Source: Acidobacteriota bacterium
GTDB taxonomy: Bacteria > Acidobacteriota > Terriglobia > Terriglobales > Acidobacteriaceae
Reading direction: 5' to 3'
Length of the DNA stretch: 6,483 nt
Assembly: GCA_021841795.1 (NCBI GenBank)
Contig: JAKCDN010000185.1
Coordinates: forward strand, 1 to 6,483
Shown here: in pieces, positions 1 to 6,230 of the stretch
Numbering within the stretch: the stretch's first letter is position 1
Layout: each line of letters starts with the position of its first letter
Translations under genes and position numbers: made by a program
Notes under the pieces: generated by a model
Databases searched by the model: none
Told to the model about the DNA's origin: nothing
Seen by the model: the letters and a program-made list of their open reading frames with translations, nothing else

Positions 1-290
1 AAGTGAGCATGGCTGATCAGCAGAATTTTGATGTCGTTGAAGTTGAAGCCAAGCGCTTCGACACTCCTGCGAATCAGCGGCGGCGACGAGGCAAGGTTGC
101 TGTTGATGAGGATCAAGCCTTTGGGCGTTGCAACAAGGTAAGCGGCCAGATCTTCGCTGCCCACGTAATACAGATTGCCCGCGATGCGGAAGGGAGGAAA
201 TGGATGCGTCCATGCAGGCTGGTCGGCAGCGGCCAAGGGCAGAGCCACGACGAGTAGCGCGCCACAGAACAGAAGTTTATGCAGGGTCAT
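1..290 (-). CDS. Secreted subclass B3-like metallo-beta-lactamase, 5' part (cut by window edge)
   Basis: Ninety-six codons are visible from the ATG at 290..288; the gene continues beyond position 1. Residues 1-22 form a signal peptide: Lys5, a hydrophobic core at about 6-20, and an Ala-Ala-Ala cleavage site before Asp23, so the product is probably exported to the periplasm. The mature start matches the subclass B3 pattern: FPPFRIAGNLYYVG (31-44), AAYLVATPKGLILIN (49-63), LGFNFNDIKILLISHAH (80-96). His94 and His96 would be the first two zinc ligands of HxHxDH; the next codon begins TT (Phe or Leu), and the Asp and third His fall outside. Known B3 enzymes hydrolyse beta-lactams, including carbapenems, with two zinc ions. 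The start overlaps the murF stop as ATGA, and no well-placed Shine-Dalgarno is seen, so reinitiation after murF is inferred. Alternative: another MBL-fold hydrolase such as a lactonase, though the N-terminal block favours B3. Confidence 0.85.
   Translation of the reverse strand, partial: MTLHKLLFCGALLVVALPLAAADQPAWTHPFPPFRIAGNLYYVGSEDLAAYLVATPKGLILINSNLASSPPLIRRSVEALGFNFNDIKILLISHAH
287..290 (-). promoter_or_regulatory. ATGA stop/start overlap, murF to beta-lactamase
   Basis: The murF stop TGA (289..287) shares bases with the beta-lactamase ATG (290..288). No purine-rich ribosome site lies at normal distance; the nearest AGGA is over 20 nt upstream. Such four-base overlaps usually mark termination-reinitiation, tying expression of the second gene to the first. 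Confidence 0.7.
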
Positions 291-1702
291 AGTGGTTCTG
301 GCGTCGAGAAATGGTTCCTGGCGGCTTCGATGGCGCGTTCCAGATGAACGCCGCGCGAGCCCTTCACCAGGACGACGTCGCCGCTGCGCAGATTTTGCGT
401 GAGCCACACGCCGGCGGCATCCGCGTCGCGGAGGAAGACCGCCGGTACCCCGCCGGCGCAGGCGGCAGTGGCAAGATGTTCGGCGTTGCCCTGCACGGCG
501 ACGACCAGATCGAGGCCGGCTTCGGCAGCCTCGCGGCCGCAGGCAAGGTGCAGCGCTGGCCCGTGTTCGCCCATCTCCAGCATCTCGCCGGCCACCAGAA
601 TGCGGCGGCCTGCGGAGGGGCGCGCGGCAAGGGTACGGATCATGGAGCGCAGCGCTTCAGGGTTCGAGTTGTAGCTGTCGTTCAGAATCGTCGCCCCGCC
701 GATTTCCAGAATCTGGCCGCGCTTGTCGCCGGCGGTGAGCGACGACAAGGCTGCCATGGCGGCCTCGATTGCAACTCCGGCCTCGCGCGCTACGGCGAGA
801 CCGGCCATGGCGTTCAGCGCGTTGTGCGCGCCCAGCATGTGCAGGGAGAATTCATCCTCCTGCTCGCCGGCGCGAAACCGGATGTGCAGGCCATCGAGAT
901 CTTCGCGGGCAGTGAGAATCTGGGGATCGGCGCAAGGGCCGCCGCCGAAGTAGACCACGCGACCGTGAAAATCGCGGCCAAACTGGGCGGCATAGGCATC
1001 GTCACAGTTCAGAAAGGCGATGCCGTGTGCGGGCAGCGCGGCAACCAGCTCGAACTTGGCGCGGGCGATGCCTGCCTGGCCCTCTTGGAAGTTTTCAATG
1101 TGCGCTGTGCCGACGTTGGTTATGACGCCCCAGTCCGGAGCGGCGATGCGGGCAAGAGCGGCGATTTCTCCGGCATGATTCATGCCCATTTCCACGACGG
1201 CAAATTCGTGCTCGGGCGCGAGCCGCAGCAGTTGCAGTGGCAGGCCGAAGCCATTGTTCAGATTGCCTTGCGACTTCAGCACATTGAACCTGGCGCCGAG
1301 CGCGGCAGCCACGGCCTCTTTGGTGGTGGTTTTTCCGGCTGAGCCGGTGATGGCGACCACGACCTGGCCCCACTGGCGGCGAACGTGCGCCGCCAGCGAT
1401 TGCAGCGCGGCCAGCGGATCTTCCGCGATGAGAAGCGGACGCGATAATGCGGCATCGGGAAGGGAAGCAGCCCTGGAGCGCGAGACCACGGCGGCCTGGG
1501 CTCCGCGATCGAAGGCCGCGGCGACGAACTCATGGCCGTCGAATCGCTCGCCGCGTACCGCGAAGAATAACTCACCGGGCAAAACGGTGCGGGAGTCGAT
1601 CGAGTAGCCGCAGGCAACAAGCGCACCGGCGTTCACAACGGACGACGGCGCTTCCAGCACCGCCCCGGCGCCTAACGCGGCTTCAGCCAGAGTGAGATTC
1701 AT
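287..1702 (-). CDS. murF: UDP-N-acetylmuramoyl-tripeptide--D-alanyl-D-alanine ligase MurF
   Basis: Cytoplasmic Mur ligase that adds D-Ala-D-Ala to the UDP-MurNAc tripeptide with ATP, the last cytoplasmic step before the lipid-linked stage. The 471-residue length is normal. The N-terminal domain carries the substrate-side YSIDSRTVLPGELFFAVRG segment (33-51). The central domain has the ATP loop ITGSAGKTTTKE (118-129, Lys124), then GNLNNGFGLPL (146-156), EMGMNHAGEI (171-180) and NVGTAHIENF (196-205). NDSYNSNPEA (341-350), VAGEMLEMGEHG (370-381) and LVKGSRG (445-451) follow in the central/C-terminal part, as expected for MurF rather than MurC, D or E. The ATG at 1702 lies inside the murE stop (ATGA), with a short GAAGGG just before it, so the two genes are probably translationally coupled. 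The stop overlaps the start of the beta-lactamase gene, where mraY would normally be expected. Confidence 0.97.
   Translation of the reverse strand: MNLTLAEAALGAGAVLEAPSSVVNAGALVACGYSIDSRTVLPGELFFAVRGERFDGHEFVAAAFDRGAQAAVVSRSRAASLPDAALSRPLLIAEDPLAALQSLAAHVRRQWGQVVVAITGSAGKTTTKEAVAAALGARFNVLKSQGNLNNGFGLPLQLLRLAPEHEFAVVEMGMNHAGEIAALARIAAPDWGVITNVGTAHIENFQEGQAGIARAKFELVAALPAHGIAFLNCDDAYAAQFGRDFHGRVVYFGGGPCADPQILTAREDLDGLHIRFRAGEQEDEFSLHMLGAHNALNAMAGLAVAREAGVAIEAAMAALSSLTAGDKRGQILEIGGATILNDSYNSNPEALRSMIRTLAARPSAGRRILVAGEMLEMGEHGPALHLACGREAAEAGLDLVVAVQGNAEHLATAACAGGVPAVFLRDADAAGVWLTQNLRSGDVVLVKGSRGVHLERAIEAARNHFSTPEPL
1699..1702 (-). promoter_or_regulatory. ATGA stop/start overlap, murE to murF
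   Basis: The murE TGA (1701..1699) and murF ATG (1702..1700) share bases. A GAAGGG run at 1710..1705, still within murE, ends only two bases before the ATG, so reinitiation by ribosomes finishing murE is likely. The layout is the same as at the murF/beta-lactamase junction. Confidence 0.7.
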
Positions 1703-3210
1703 TGCCCTTCACCATAGCCCAAATCGCGCAGGATGGAAAGCGCAACTTCAGCATCGTCGAAGGGGAGGGTGCGTCCGGCGAGGATCTGTTCCTTCTCGTG
1801 GCCCTTGCCCGCAATGAGCACGACGTCGCCCGGGTGCGCGGCCTCGATCGCCAGGCGGATGGCAGAGGCGCGGTCCGCTTCCACCGAGTAGCGAACGCCG
1901 GTGGCCTGCAGTCCGGGCTCAATTTCAGCGAGAATCGCGGCAGGATCTTCCGAGCGGGGATTGTCGCTGGTGGCAACAACGAAATCGCTGCCTTCGCCGG
2001 CGGCCTGGCCCATTCTGGGGCGCTTGGTGCGGTCGCGGTCGCCACCGCAGCCAAATAGGGTGATGATGCGGGCGCCGGCGCATGCCGTCATCTGCCGGGC
2101 CAGCGCGATGAGGTTGCGCAAGGCGTCGTCGGTGTGAGCGTAGTCGATGATTACGGTGAAGGGCTGACCGGAATCGACAGGTTGAAAACGACCGGGCACC
2201 GGCCGAAGCGCGGGCACCGCGGCTGCCAGTTGAGCGAAGGCGATACCGCGCGCGTGGGCTGCGGTGAAGGCTGCGAGCAGATTCAGTACGTTGACCTCGC
2301 CGGCGAGGCGCGATTGGAGCATGGCGGATCCGGCCGGGGTCTCAAGCTCGATTGCGGCGCCGGAGGGCGTGAGCCGAAAGCTCGCAGCGCGCCAACTGCC
2401 CTTGCCGATGCCGTAGGTGCGCACTTCGGCGCCCGCTTTGCGCGCGGCGGCGGCCAGCTCTTCCGTGCGCGGGTCATGCGCGTTGAGAACGGCGACGCGC
2501 GGCGGTGGATATCTGACGCCGTCGAAGAGCAGCCGCTTGGCGGCGAAATAGTTCTCCATCGTTTGGTGGTAGTCGAGGTGGTCGCGCGTGAGATTGGTGA
2601 AGACGGCCACGTCGAAGGAGACGCCGATCATGCGGCCCTGGTCGAGAGCGTGGCTTGATACCTCAGTGACGAACTCGGTGGCGCCACGCGCAACGCCCTG
2701 GGCCATCAGTTCGTAGATGTCGCGCGACTCGGGTGTGGTGTGGATGGATGGGCGCGCCTCGCCGGCTACGTGATACTCAATCGTGCCAATGAGAATCGTG
2801 GCGCGGGCCGCGGCGTTGAGCAGCGCTTCGGTAAGAAATGCCGTCGTGGTTTTGCCGTTGGTGCCGGTGATGCCCGTGGCGGCAAGCCTTTTCTCCGGAT
2901 GTCCGTAGAACCAGGAAGCGGCCTGAGCCAGAGCGCGGCGGCCGTGCTCGACGTGGAGAATAGGCACGCCGGCATTGTAGACGGTGAGGTGATCGAAGGT
3001 CTGCGCCGAGTCTGTGACGATGCCAAGCGCGCCAGCGGCGAGGGCCTTTTCGACATATCGGTTGCCGTCGGTCGAGCCGCCCTTCATGGCGACGAAGACG
3101 GAGCCGGCTTGAATGCGGCGCGAGTCGTACTCGATGCCGGTGACTGGCGCAGCGGTGCTGCCGGCGCCGGCAATCGCGGTGATTTCGGTGGTGAGATCGT
3201 GCCAAAGCAT
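1699..3210 (-). CDS. murE: UDP-N-acetylmuramoyl-L-alanyl-D-glutamate--2,6-diaminopimelate ligase MurE
   Basis: Cytoplasmic ligase adding the third peptide residue to UDP-MurNAc-L-Ala-D-Glu. The product has 503 residues, normal for the family. GIEYDSRRIQAGSVFVAMKG (25-44) is the N-terminal UDP-sugar binding block, and GITGTNGKTTT (113-123, Lys120) the ATP loop. HTTPES (157-162) and EVSSHALDQGR (183-193) follow; Lys225 in YFAAKRLLFDG fits the carbamylated lysine that binds magnesium. FGCGGDRDRTKRP (386-398), DNPRSEDP (416-423) and GKGHEKEQ (468-475) form the C-terminal domain. DNPR is the known signature for meso-diaminopimelate rather than lysine. The ATG at 3210 (MLWHD) was chosen because it gives a normal N-terminus; the longer frame from 3411 runs back into ftsI and looks non-coding. 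No strong Shine-Dalgarno precedes the ATG. The 3' end overlaps murF. Confidence 0.97.
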   Translation of the reverse strand: MLWHDLTTEITAIAGAGSTAAPVTGIEYDSRRIQAGSVFVAMKGGSTDGNRYVEKALAAGALGIVTDSAQTFDHLTVYNAGVPILHVEHGRRALAQAASWFYGHPEKRLAATGITGTNGKTTTAFLTEALLNAAARATILIGTIEYHVAGEARPSIHTTPESRDIYELMAQGVARGATEFVTEVSSHALDQGRMIGVSFDVAVFTNLTRDHLDYHQTMENYFAAKRLLFDGVRYPPPRVAVLNAHDPRTEELAAAARKAGAEVRTYGIGKGSWRAASFRLTPSGAAIELETPAGSAMLQSRLAGEVNVLNLLAAFTAAHARGIAFAQLAAAVPALRPVPGRFQPVDSGQPFTVIIDYAHTDDALRNLIALARQMTACAGARIITLFGCGGDRDRTKRPRMGQAAGEGSDFVVATSDNPRSEDPAAILAEIEPGLQATGVRYSVEADRASAIRLAIEAAHPGDVVLIAGKGHEKEQILAGRTLPFDDAEVALSILRDLGYGEGQ

Positions 3211-3334
3211 TTCGAGGTCAATTGTAGTGGGGCGAGTTGAAAATTGCGTCAGGCTGCGGGCATTTCCGCCTGAATTTGCAGGTGCAACCGCTCGATTGCC
3301 GCAGGCAAGCCGCGATGTTGTGAGAGGGGCGAAT
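3211..3334 (-). other. ftsI-murE intergenic spacer
   Basis: These 124 nt contain no plausible gene. They hold the TACAAT candidate next to murE and an imperfect inverted repeat: CTGCGG at 3254-3259 and CCGCAG at 3299-3304, with a bulge and two further pairs inside. No T-run follows either arm on the minus strand, so it does not look like an intrinsic terminator. Read-through from ftsI into murE is assumed. Confidence 0.5.
3221..3226 (-). promoter_or_regulatory. Possible -10 box (TACAAT) before murE
   Basis: TACAAT ends 10 nt before the murE ATG, in the 124-nt ftsI-murE spacer. No convincing -35 box is found at 16-18 nt spacing. If used, the transcript would begin within about three bases of the ATG and be almost leaderless, which would fit the lack of a Shine-Dalgarno. 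The match could be chance. Confidence 0.2.
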
Positions 3335-5587
3335 CTAACGCTCGCAGCGGACGACGATTTTAGTCCCCGCGGGCACCATTGCGCCGGGCGCCGGAGCCTG
3401 CTCGCGTGCAATGCCGCTGCCGATGATCTCCACCTGCAGTCCTGTGGTTCCGGCTTGTTCGATCACCTGGCGCATCGAGAGGCCGACAAGCGAGGGTACG
3501 CGGAACTGGTGGGCGTCGGCGATCACGACGGTGGCCGGCGGCGTTGGAGCCGCGGCCACAGGCGCGGCCTTGCCGTGCGGCGTGGCGGAGTTTGCCGCAG
3601 CGACGGTCGGGGACGCCGCCGGCGGCGGCGTGCTGGCCGGCGCCTGCGGCGCCGCACGAAGCGGATCGTCGCTGGGCAGATCGTTGGCGGCCTGGTAAAG
3701 CGCCTGCATGTCGTCGTCCTGCTGGTCGTCTTCCGGTACCGCCGGTTCCTTCGTGGTGGGTTTCGGAGCGGGTCTCAGATCGATATCGTGGGGCACGCCA
3801 AGATACTCGAGAACCTGTTGCGCGACTTCAGTGAAAACCGGAGCCGAGACCTCAGAGCCGTAATAGGCTCCCCTGGGAGAATCGATGACCACGGCAACCG
3901 AGATAACAGGATTGTTGACCGGCGCAAAACCGGCGAAGGAGGCGATGTGCAGAGACTTGGAGTACTTATGCGTTGTGGGGTCGATCTTTTGCGCGGTTCC
4001 GGTTTTTCCGGCGGAAGAGTAGCCGTTGAGCTGTGCGGTCTTGCCGGTGCCGAAGAGCACCACACCCTCCATCATCTTGCGCATCTCGGCCGCAGCCATG
4101 GTGGAGATGACGCGATGCGCGCCGGGCGGAAGCGGATCGGGCTGTTCTTCACCGGGCTTCACCGGTTCCGGCAGTCGCGCCGGGTAAGGCTTCTGGTTGG
4201 GAGTAGCCGCGGGTGACGATTGGTCCGACAGGAGCACGTGCGGCGGCAGATACACGCCGCCGTTGGCAATGGTAGAGACCATCGAGACGAGCTGGACGGG
4301 CGTAACGGCCTCTTCCTGGCCGATGGCGACGTAGCCGATGGAGGCTGGCTGCCAGTACTTGACCGGCCGCAGCAGGCCGCGGGTTTCACCCGGAAGCTCG
4401 ACGCCGGATCGCTGTCCGAAGCCGAAGGCGCGAATGTAATCGTAAAGGCGATCGGGGCCAAGCTTGAGAGCGAGCTTGATGACGCCAACGTCGCTCGACC
4501 GGGCGAGAGCCGTGGCCACGGTCACCGTGCCGATGCCGCGATCGCTCTTGTCGTCGTGAATCACGCGGCCGAAGAGATTGATCTGCCCGCCCTGGCAATC
4601 GATCATGTCGTCAGGCGTGGCGATCTTCTGATCCATGGCGGCGGCGTAGGTTACCAGCTTGAACGTCGATCCGGGTTCGTAGACATCGCTCACGGCGTGG
4701 TCACGCAGGAGTGAGAGTGTGGTGTGGCGGGACTGGTTGGGATTGAATGTAGGCCGGATGGCAAGGGCCAGAATCTGGCCGGTGTGAGCATCCTGCACCA
4801 CCACCGTTCCGCTGAGTGCCTGCGTCTTCTCCATGGTGTGGTCGAGGGCTTGTTCGGCCATGAACTGAATGTTTTCATCGATCGTGAGGACAAGGTTGCG
4901 GCCCGGCGCCGGTTCGCGCTCTGTAGAGCCTAAGACCTTGCGGCGAGCATCCATGGCCGTGTACATCAGGCCTGGACTTCCGTGGAGCTCGCTGTCGAAT
5001 TTTTCCTCGAGGCCGCCCAGCCCATTGTCGTCCACCCCGACGTAGCCCAGCACCTGCGCGGCAATCTGATTGTCAGGGTAAAAGCGCTCGAACTCCTTCT
5101 GAAAGTAGATGCCCTTCATATTGAGAGCTTTGACGCCGGCGGCAACCTGGGGTTTAACGCGGCGGGCGATCCAGGCAAAATTACGGCCGGCATTCAGGCG
5201 TGCGGCGATCTGGTCCTCGGCGGTAAGCGGATCGTCGGGATCGGTGTGCACCAGGGCCGCAAGCGTATGCGCGGCGGCCTTCTTGTCCGCGATCTCGCTG
5301 GGATCGGCGTAGATTGAGTCGGCTAGCACCGTCATCGCCAGCTCGCGCAGGTTGCGATCGTAGAGAATGCCGCGGCGGGGAGCAATCTCAATCGTGCGCT
5401 GCTGCTGCCGGGCGGCGCGCTCCACGTATTCGTGGTGCTTTACGATCTGGAGCCAGAAGAGACGGCCCGCAATGGCGCAGGCCCAGAGCAGAAAGAACAG
5501 GCAGACAATCCAGAAGCGCGACCGTTGCAGGGGGACGGCCCGGGTGGTTTGAGCGCGGCTGCGCATGGAATGAACGGCTGCGGACAT
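3335..5587 (-). CDS. ftsI: Class B penicillin-binding protein FtsI (PBP3-type transpeptidase) with C-terminal PASTA domain
   Basis: Septal D,D-transpeptidase that crosslinks peptidoglycan at division, anchored in the inner membrane with its catalytic part in the periplasm. The product has 750 residues, much longer than the roughly 590 of E. coli FtsI. A basic cytoplasmic tail precedes one membrane segment (about 25-47). RRGILYDRNLRELA (71-84) belongs to the PBP dimerisation domain. The transpeptidase domain has EPGSTFK (304-310, nucleophile Ser307, Lys310), SSDVG (364-368) where SxN is usual, and KTGTAQ (528-533). A Pro-rich stretch lies at about 452-489. After about residue 600 comes a Pro/Ala-rich linker with an acidic patch (619-625), then one PASTA domain (about 694-749). 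The ATG at 5587 is bounded by an in-frame TGA 9 nt upstream; AGGAG lies 13 nt away. Met8 is an alternative start. The position between ftsL and murE fits FtsI. Confidence 0.95.
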   Translation of the reverse strand: MSAAVHSMRSRAQTTRAVPLQRSRFWIVCLFFLLWACAIAGRLFWLQIVKHHEYVERAARQQQRTIEIAPRRGILYDRNLRELAMTVLADSIYADPSEIADKKAAAHTLAALVHTDPDDPLTAEDQIAARLNAGRNFAWIARRVKPQVAAGVKALNMKGIYFQKEFERFYPDNQIAAQVLGYVGVDDNGLGGLEEKFDSELHGSPGLMYTAMDARRKVLGSTEREPAPGRNLVLTIDENIQFMAEQALDHTMEKTQALSGTVVVQDAHTGQILALAIRPTFNPNQSRHTTLSLLRDHAVSDVYEPGSTFKLVTYAAAMDQKIATPDDMIDCQGGQINLFGRVIHDDKSDRGIGTVTVATALARSSDVGVIKLALKLGPDRLYDYIRAFGFGQRSGVELPGETRGLLRPVKYWQPASIGYVAIGQEEAVTPVQLVSMVSTIANGGVYLPPHVLLSDQSSPAATPNQKPYPARLPEPVKPGEEQPDPLPPGAHRVISTMAAAEMRKMMEGVVLFGTGKTAQLNGYSSAGKTGTAQKIDPTTHKYSKSLHIASFAGFAPVNNPVISVAVVIDSPRGAYYGSEVSAPVFTEVAQQVLEYLGVPHDIDLRPAPKPTTKEPAVPEDDQQDDDMQALYQAANDLPSDDPLRAAPQAPASTPPPAASPTVAAANSATPHGKAAPVAAAPTPPATVVIADAHQFRVPSLVGLSMRQVIEQAGTTGLQVEIIGSGIAREQAPAPGAMVPAGTKIVVRCER

Positions 5588-5600
5588 ATGAGCTGCTCAG

Positions 5601-5605
5601 CTCCT
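5601..5605 (-). promoter_or_regulatory. Ribosome binding site of ftsI, partly in a hairpin
   Basis: AGGAG lies 13 nt before the ATG at 5587, a rather long spacing. Its last three bases form the first arm of a possible 5-bp stem (GAGCU, loop GAGC, AGCUC; positions 5603 to 5590) that ends just before the start codon. No better site precedes the alternative Met8 start. Confidence 0.5.
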
Positions 5606-5667
5606 GGCTCGTGGCTCCATCGTGCGCATTTGCTGTCTTGCGTTACCACGAAGCAAGAATCTGGTTG

Positions 5668-5698
5668 AGCCCGGCAAACCTGCATTCAGCCCGGCAAA
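5668..5698. repeat. Two-copy 11-bp direct repeat (AGCCCGGCAAA)
   Basis: On the plus strand AGCCCGGCAAA occurs at 5668-5678 and again at 5688-5698, a 20-nt period. Both copies lie in the untranslated spacer. It may be a small tandem duplication or a paired binding site; two copies are too few to decide. Confidence 0.6.
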
Positions 5699-5720
5699 GC
5701 TGGCGGCTAAGCGCCGAAGG

Positions 5721-6230
5721 CTAAAAGCCGTTTTTGGGCGCGGGAGAAACCATCTGGGCCAGAGCGGGAGCACCGGCATCGGGCGTGACGCCGGGGTATA
5801 CCACCTGGCCTGGCTGCGGCACGGCAAGACCCAAATGGCGCGCCATCTGATCGATGCGGCCCGGTTCCGTGAGCTCGGCTTTGCTCAGGCGAAGCTGGCG
5901 GTTCTCTTCGTGCAACTGCTCGAGAACCTGTTTTTCGCTCTCCACGTGATAGCTGCTCTCGATGGCGTAAAAGTGCTGCAGACCGTAGATCATGATGAGC
6001 GAGAAGAGCACTGCGACAGCAGCGGAAAACACACGCATCTCCTGCATGCGCACAGGATCGGCGGCCTTGATGAGGCGTGAATTATCGAAGCTGCGGGCGA
6101 CAAAGAACTCCGGCGTGCGCGCGCGGCGGCGGCGCTCAGCCTGCTGCGCCATCAACTCTGCGTTGCGTTCGGCAATGCGTGCGCCCCAGCTACGTCCTGC
6201 TTCGAAATATGTGGTTGCGATTGCCGCCAT
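5721..6230 (-). CDS. ftsL: FtsL-type cell division protein
   Basis: Small single-pass membrane protein of the division machine. In known systems FtsL forms a complex with FtsB and FtsQ and helps activate FtsW-FtsI. The product has 169 residues: a long cytoplasmic arm (about 1-65) with an Arg-rich cluster (33-38), one membrane segment (about 66-88), a heptad-like segment probably forming a coiled coil (about 91-119), then EPGRIDQMARHLGLAVPQPG (122-141), the pattern seen after the coil in FtsL/DivIC-type proteins. The tail is Pro/Ala-rich. Sequence conservation of FtsL is low, so the call rests on topology, this motif and position between rsmH and ftsI. The ATG at 6230 follows a GAGAGAG run that may act as a weak ribosome site; a TTG at 6245 would add five residues and is less likely. 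The start lies inside the 3' end of rsmH. Confidence 0.85.
   Translation of the reverse strand: MAAIATTYFEAGRSWGARIAERNAELMAQQAERRRRARTPEFFVARSFDNSRLIKAADPVRMQEMRVFSAAVAVLFSLIMIYGLQHFYAIESSYHVESEKQVLEQLHEENRQLRLSKAELTEPGRIDQMARHLGLAVPQPGQVVYPGVTPDAGAPALAQMVSPAPKNGF

Larger units (their letters stand above)
5588..5720 (-). other. ftsL-ftsI intergenic spacer with short repeats
   Basis: These 133 nt hold no convincing gene. They contain two direct copies of an 11-bp word spaced 20 nt apart, an inverted repeat with 6-bp arms (5636-5641 and 5653-5658, loop 11), and the small hairpin at the ftsI ribosome site. A possible TTGCTT -35 has only a poor -10 (GCAAAT) at 17 nt, so no promoter is called. 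Confidence 0.5.

Noticed and set aside
1..290. Lower GC of the beta-lactamase start as a sign of recent transfer
   Set aside because: A hand count gives about 56% GC against roughly 70% in sampled parts of murF, but sampled parts of ftsL are also near 53-55%, so the drop is not distinctive.
256..290. Beta-lactamase as a lipoprotein through Cys9
   Set aside because: Cys9 is preceded by Leu-Leu-Phe rather than a lipobox with a small residue before Cys, and the hydrophobic core continues past it to an Ala-Ala-Ala signal peptidase I type site.
311..1342. 343-codon open frame on the plus strand opposite murF
   Set aside because: It lies wholly antisense to a clear murF, has no recognisable motifs, and such frames are common in GC-rich DNA.
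3211..3411. 67-residue N-terminal extension of murE
   Set aside because: The extension overlaps the ftsI 3' end and has no MurE-like sequence; the ATG at 3210 gives the normal family start and length.
3113..4216. 367-codon open frame on the plus strand opposite the end of ftsI and start of murE
   Set aside because: Arg/Gly-rich low-complexity translation with no family features, antisense to well-supported genes.
5440..5685. Cys-rich 81-codon frame on the minus strand across the ftsL-ftsI spacer
   Set aside because: It overlaps ftsI by about 150 nt in another frame, and its Cys and Pro content looks like frame-shifted coding sequence.
5704..5735. Terminator-like CGGCT/AGCCG stem followed by five T on the plus strand
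   Set aside because: The T-run follows the stem only on the plus strand, where no gene is read; the stem is just 5 bp and overlaps the ftsL 3' end.
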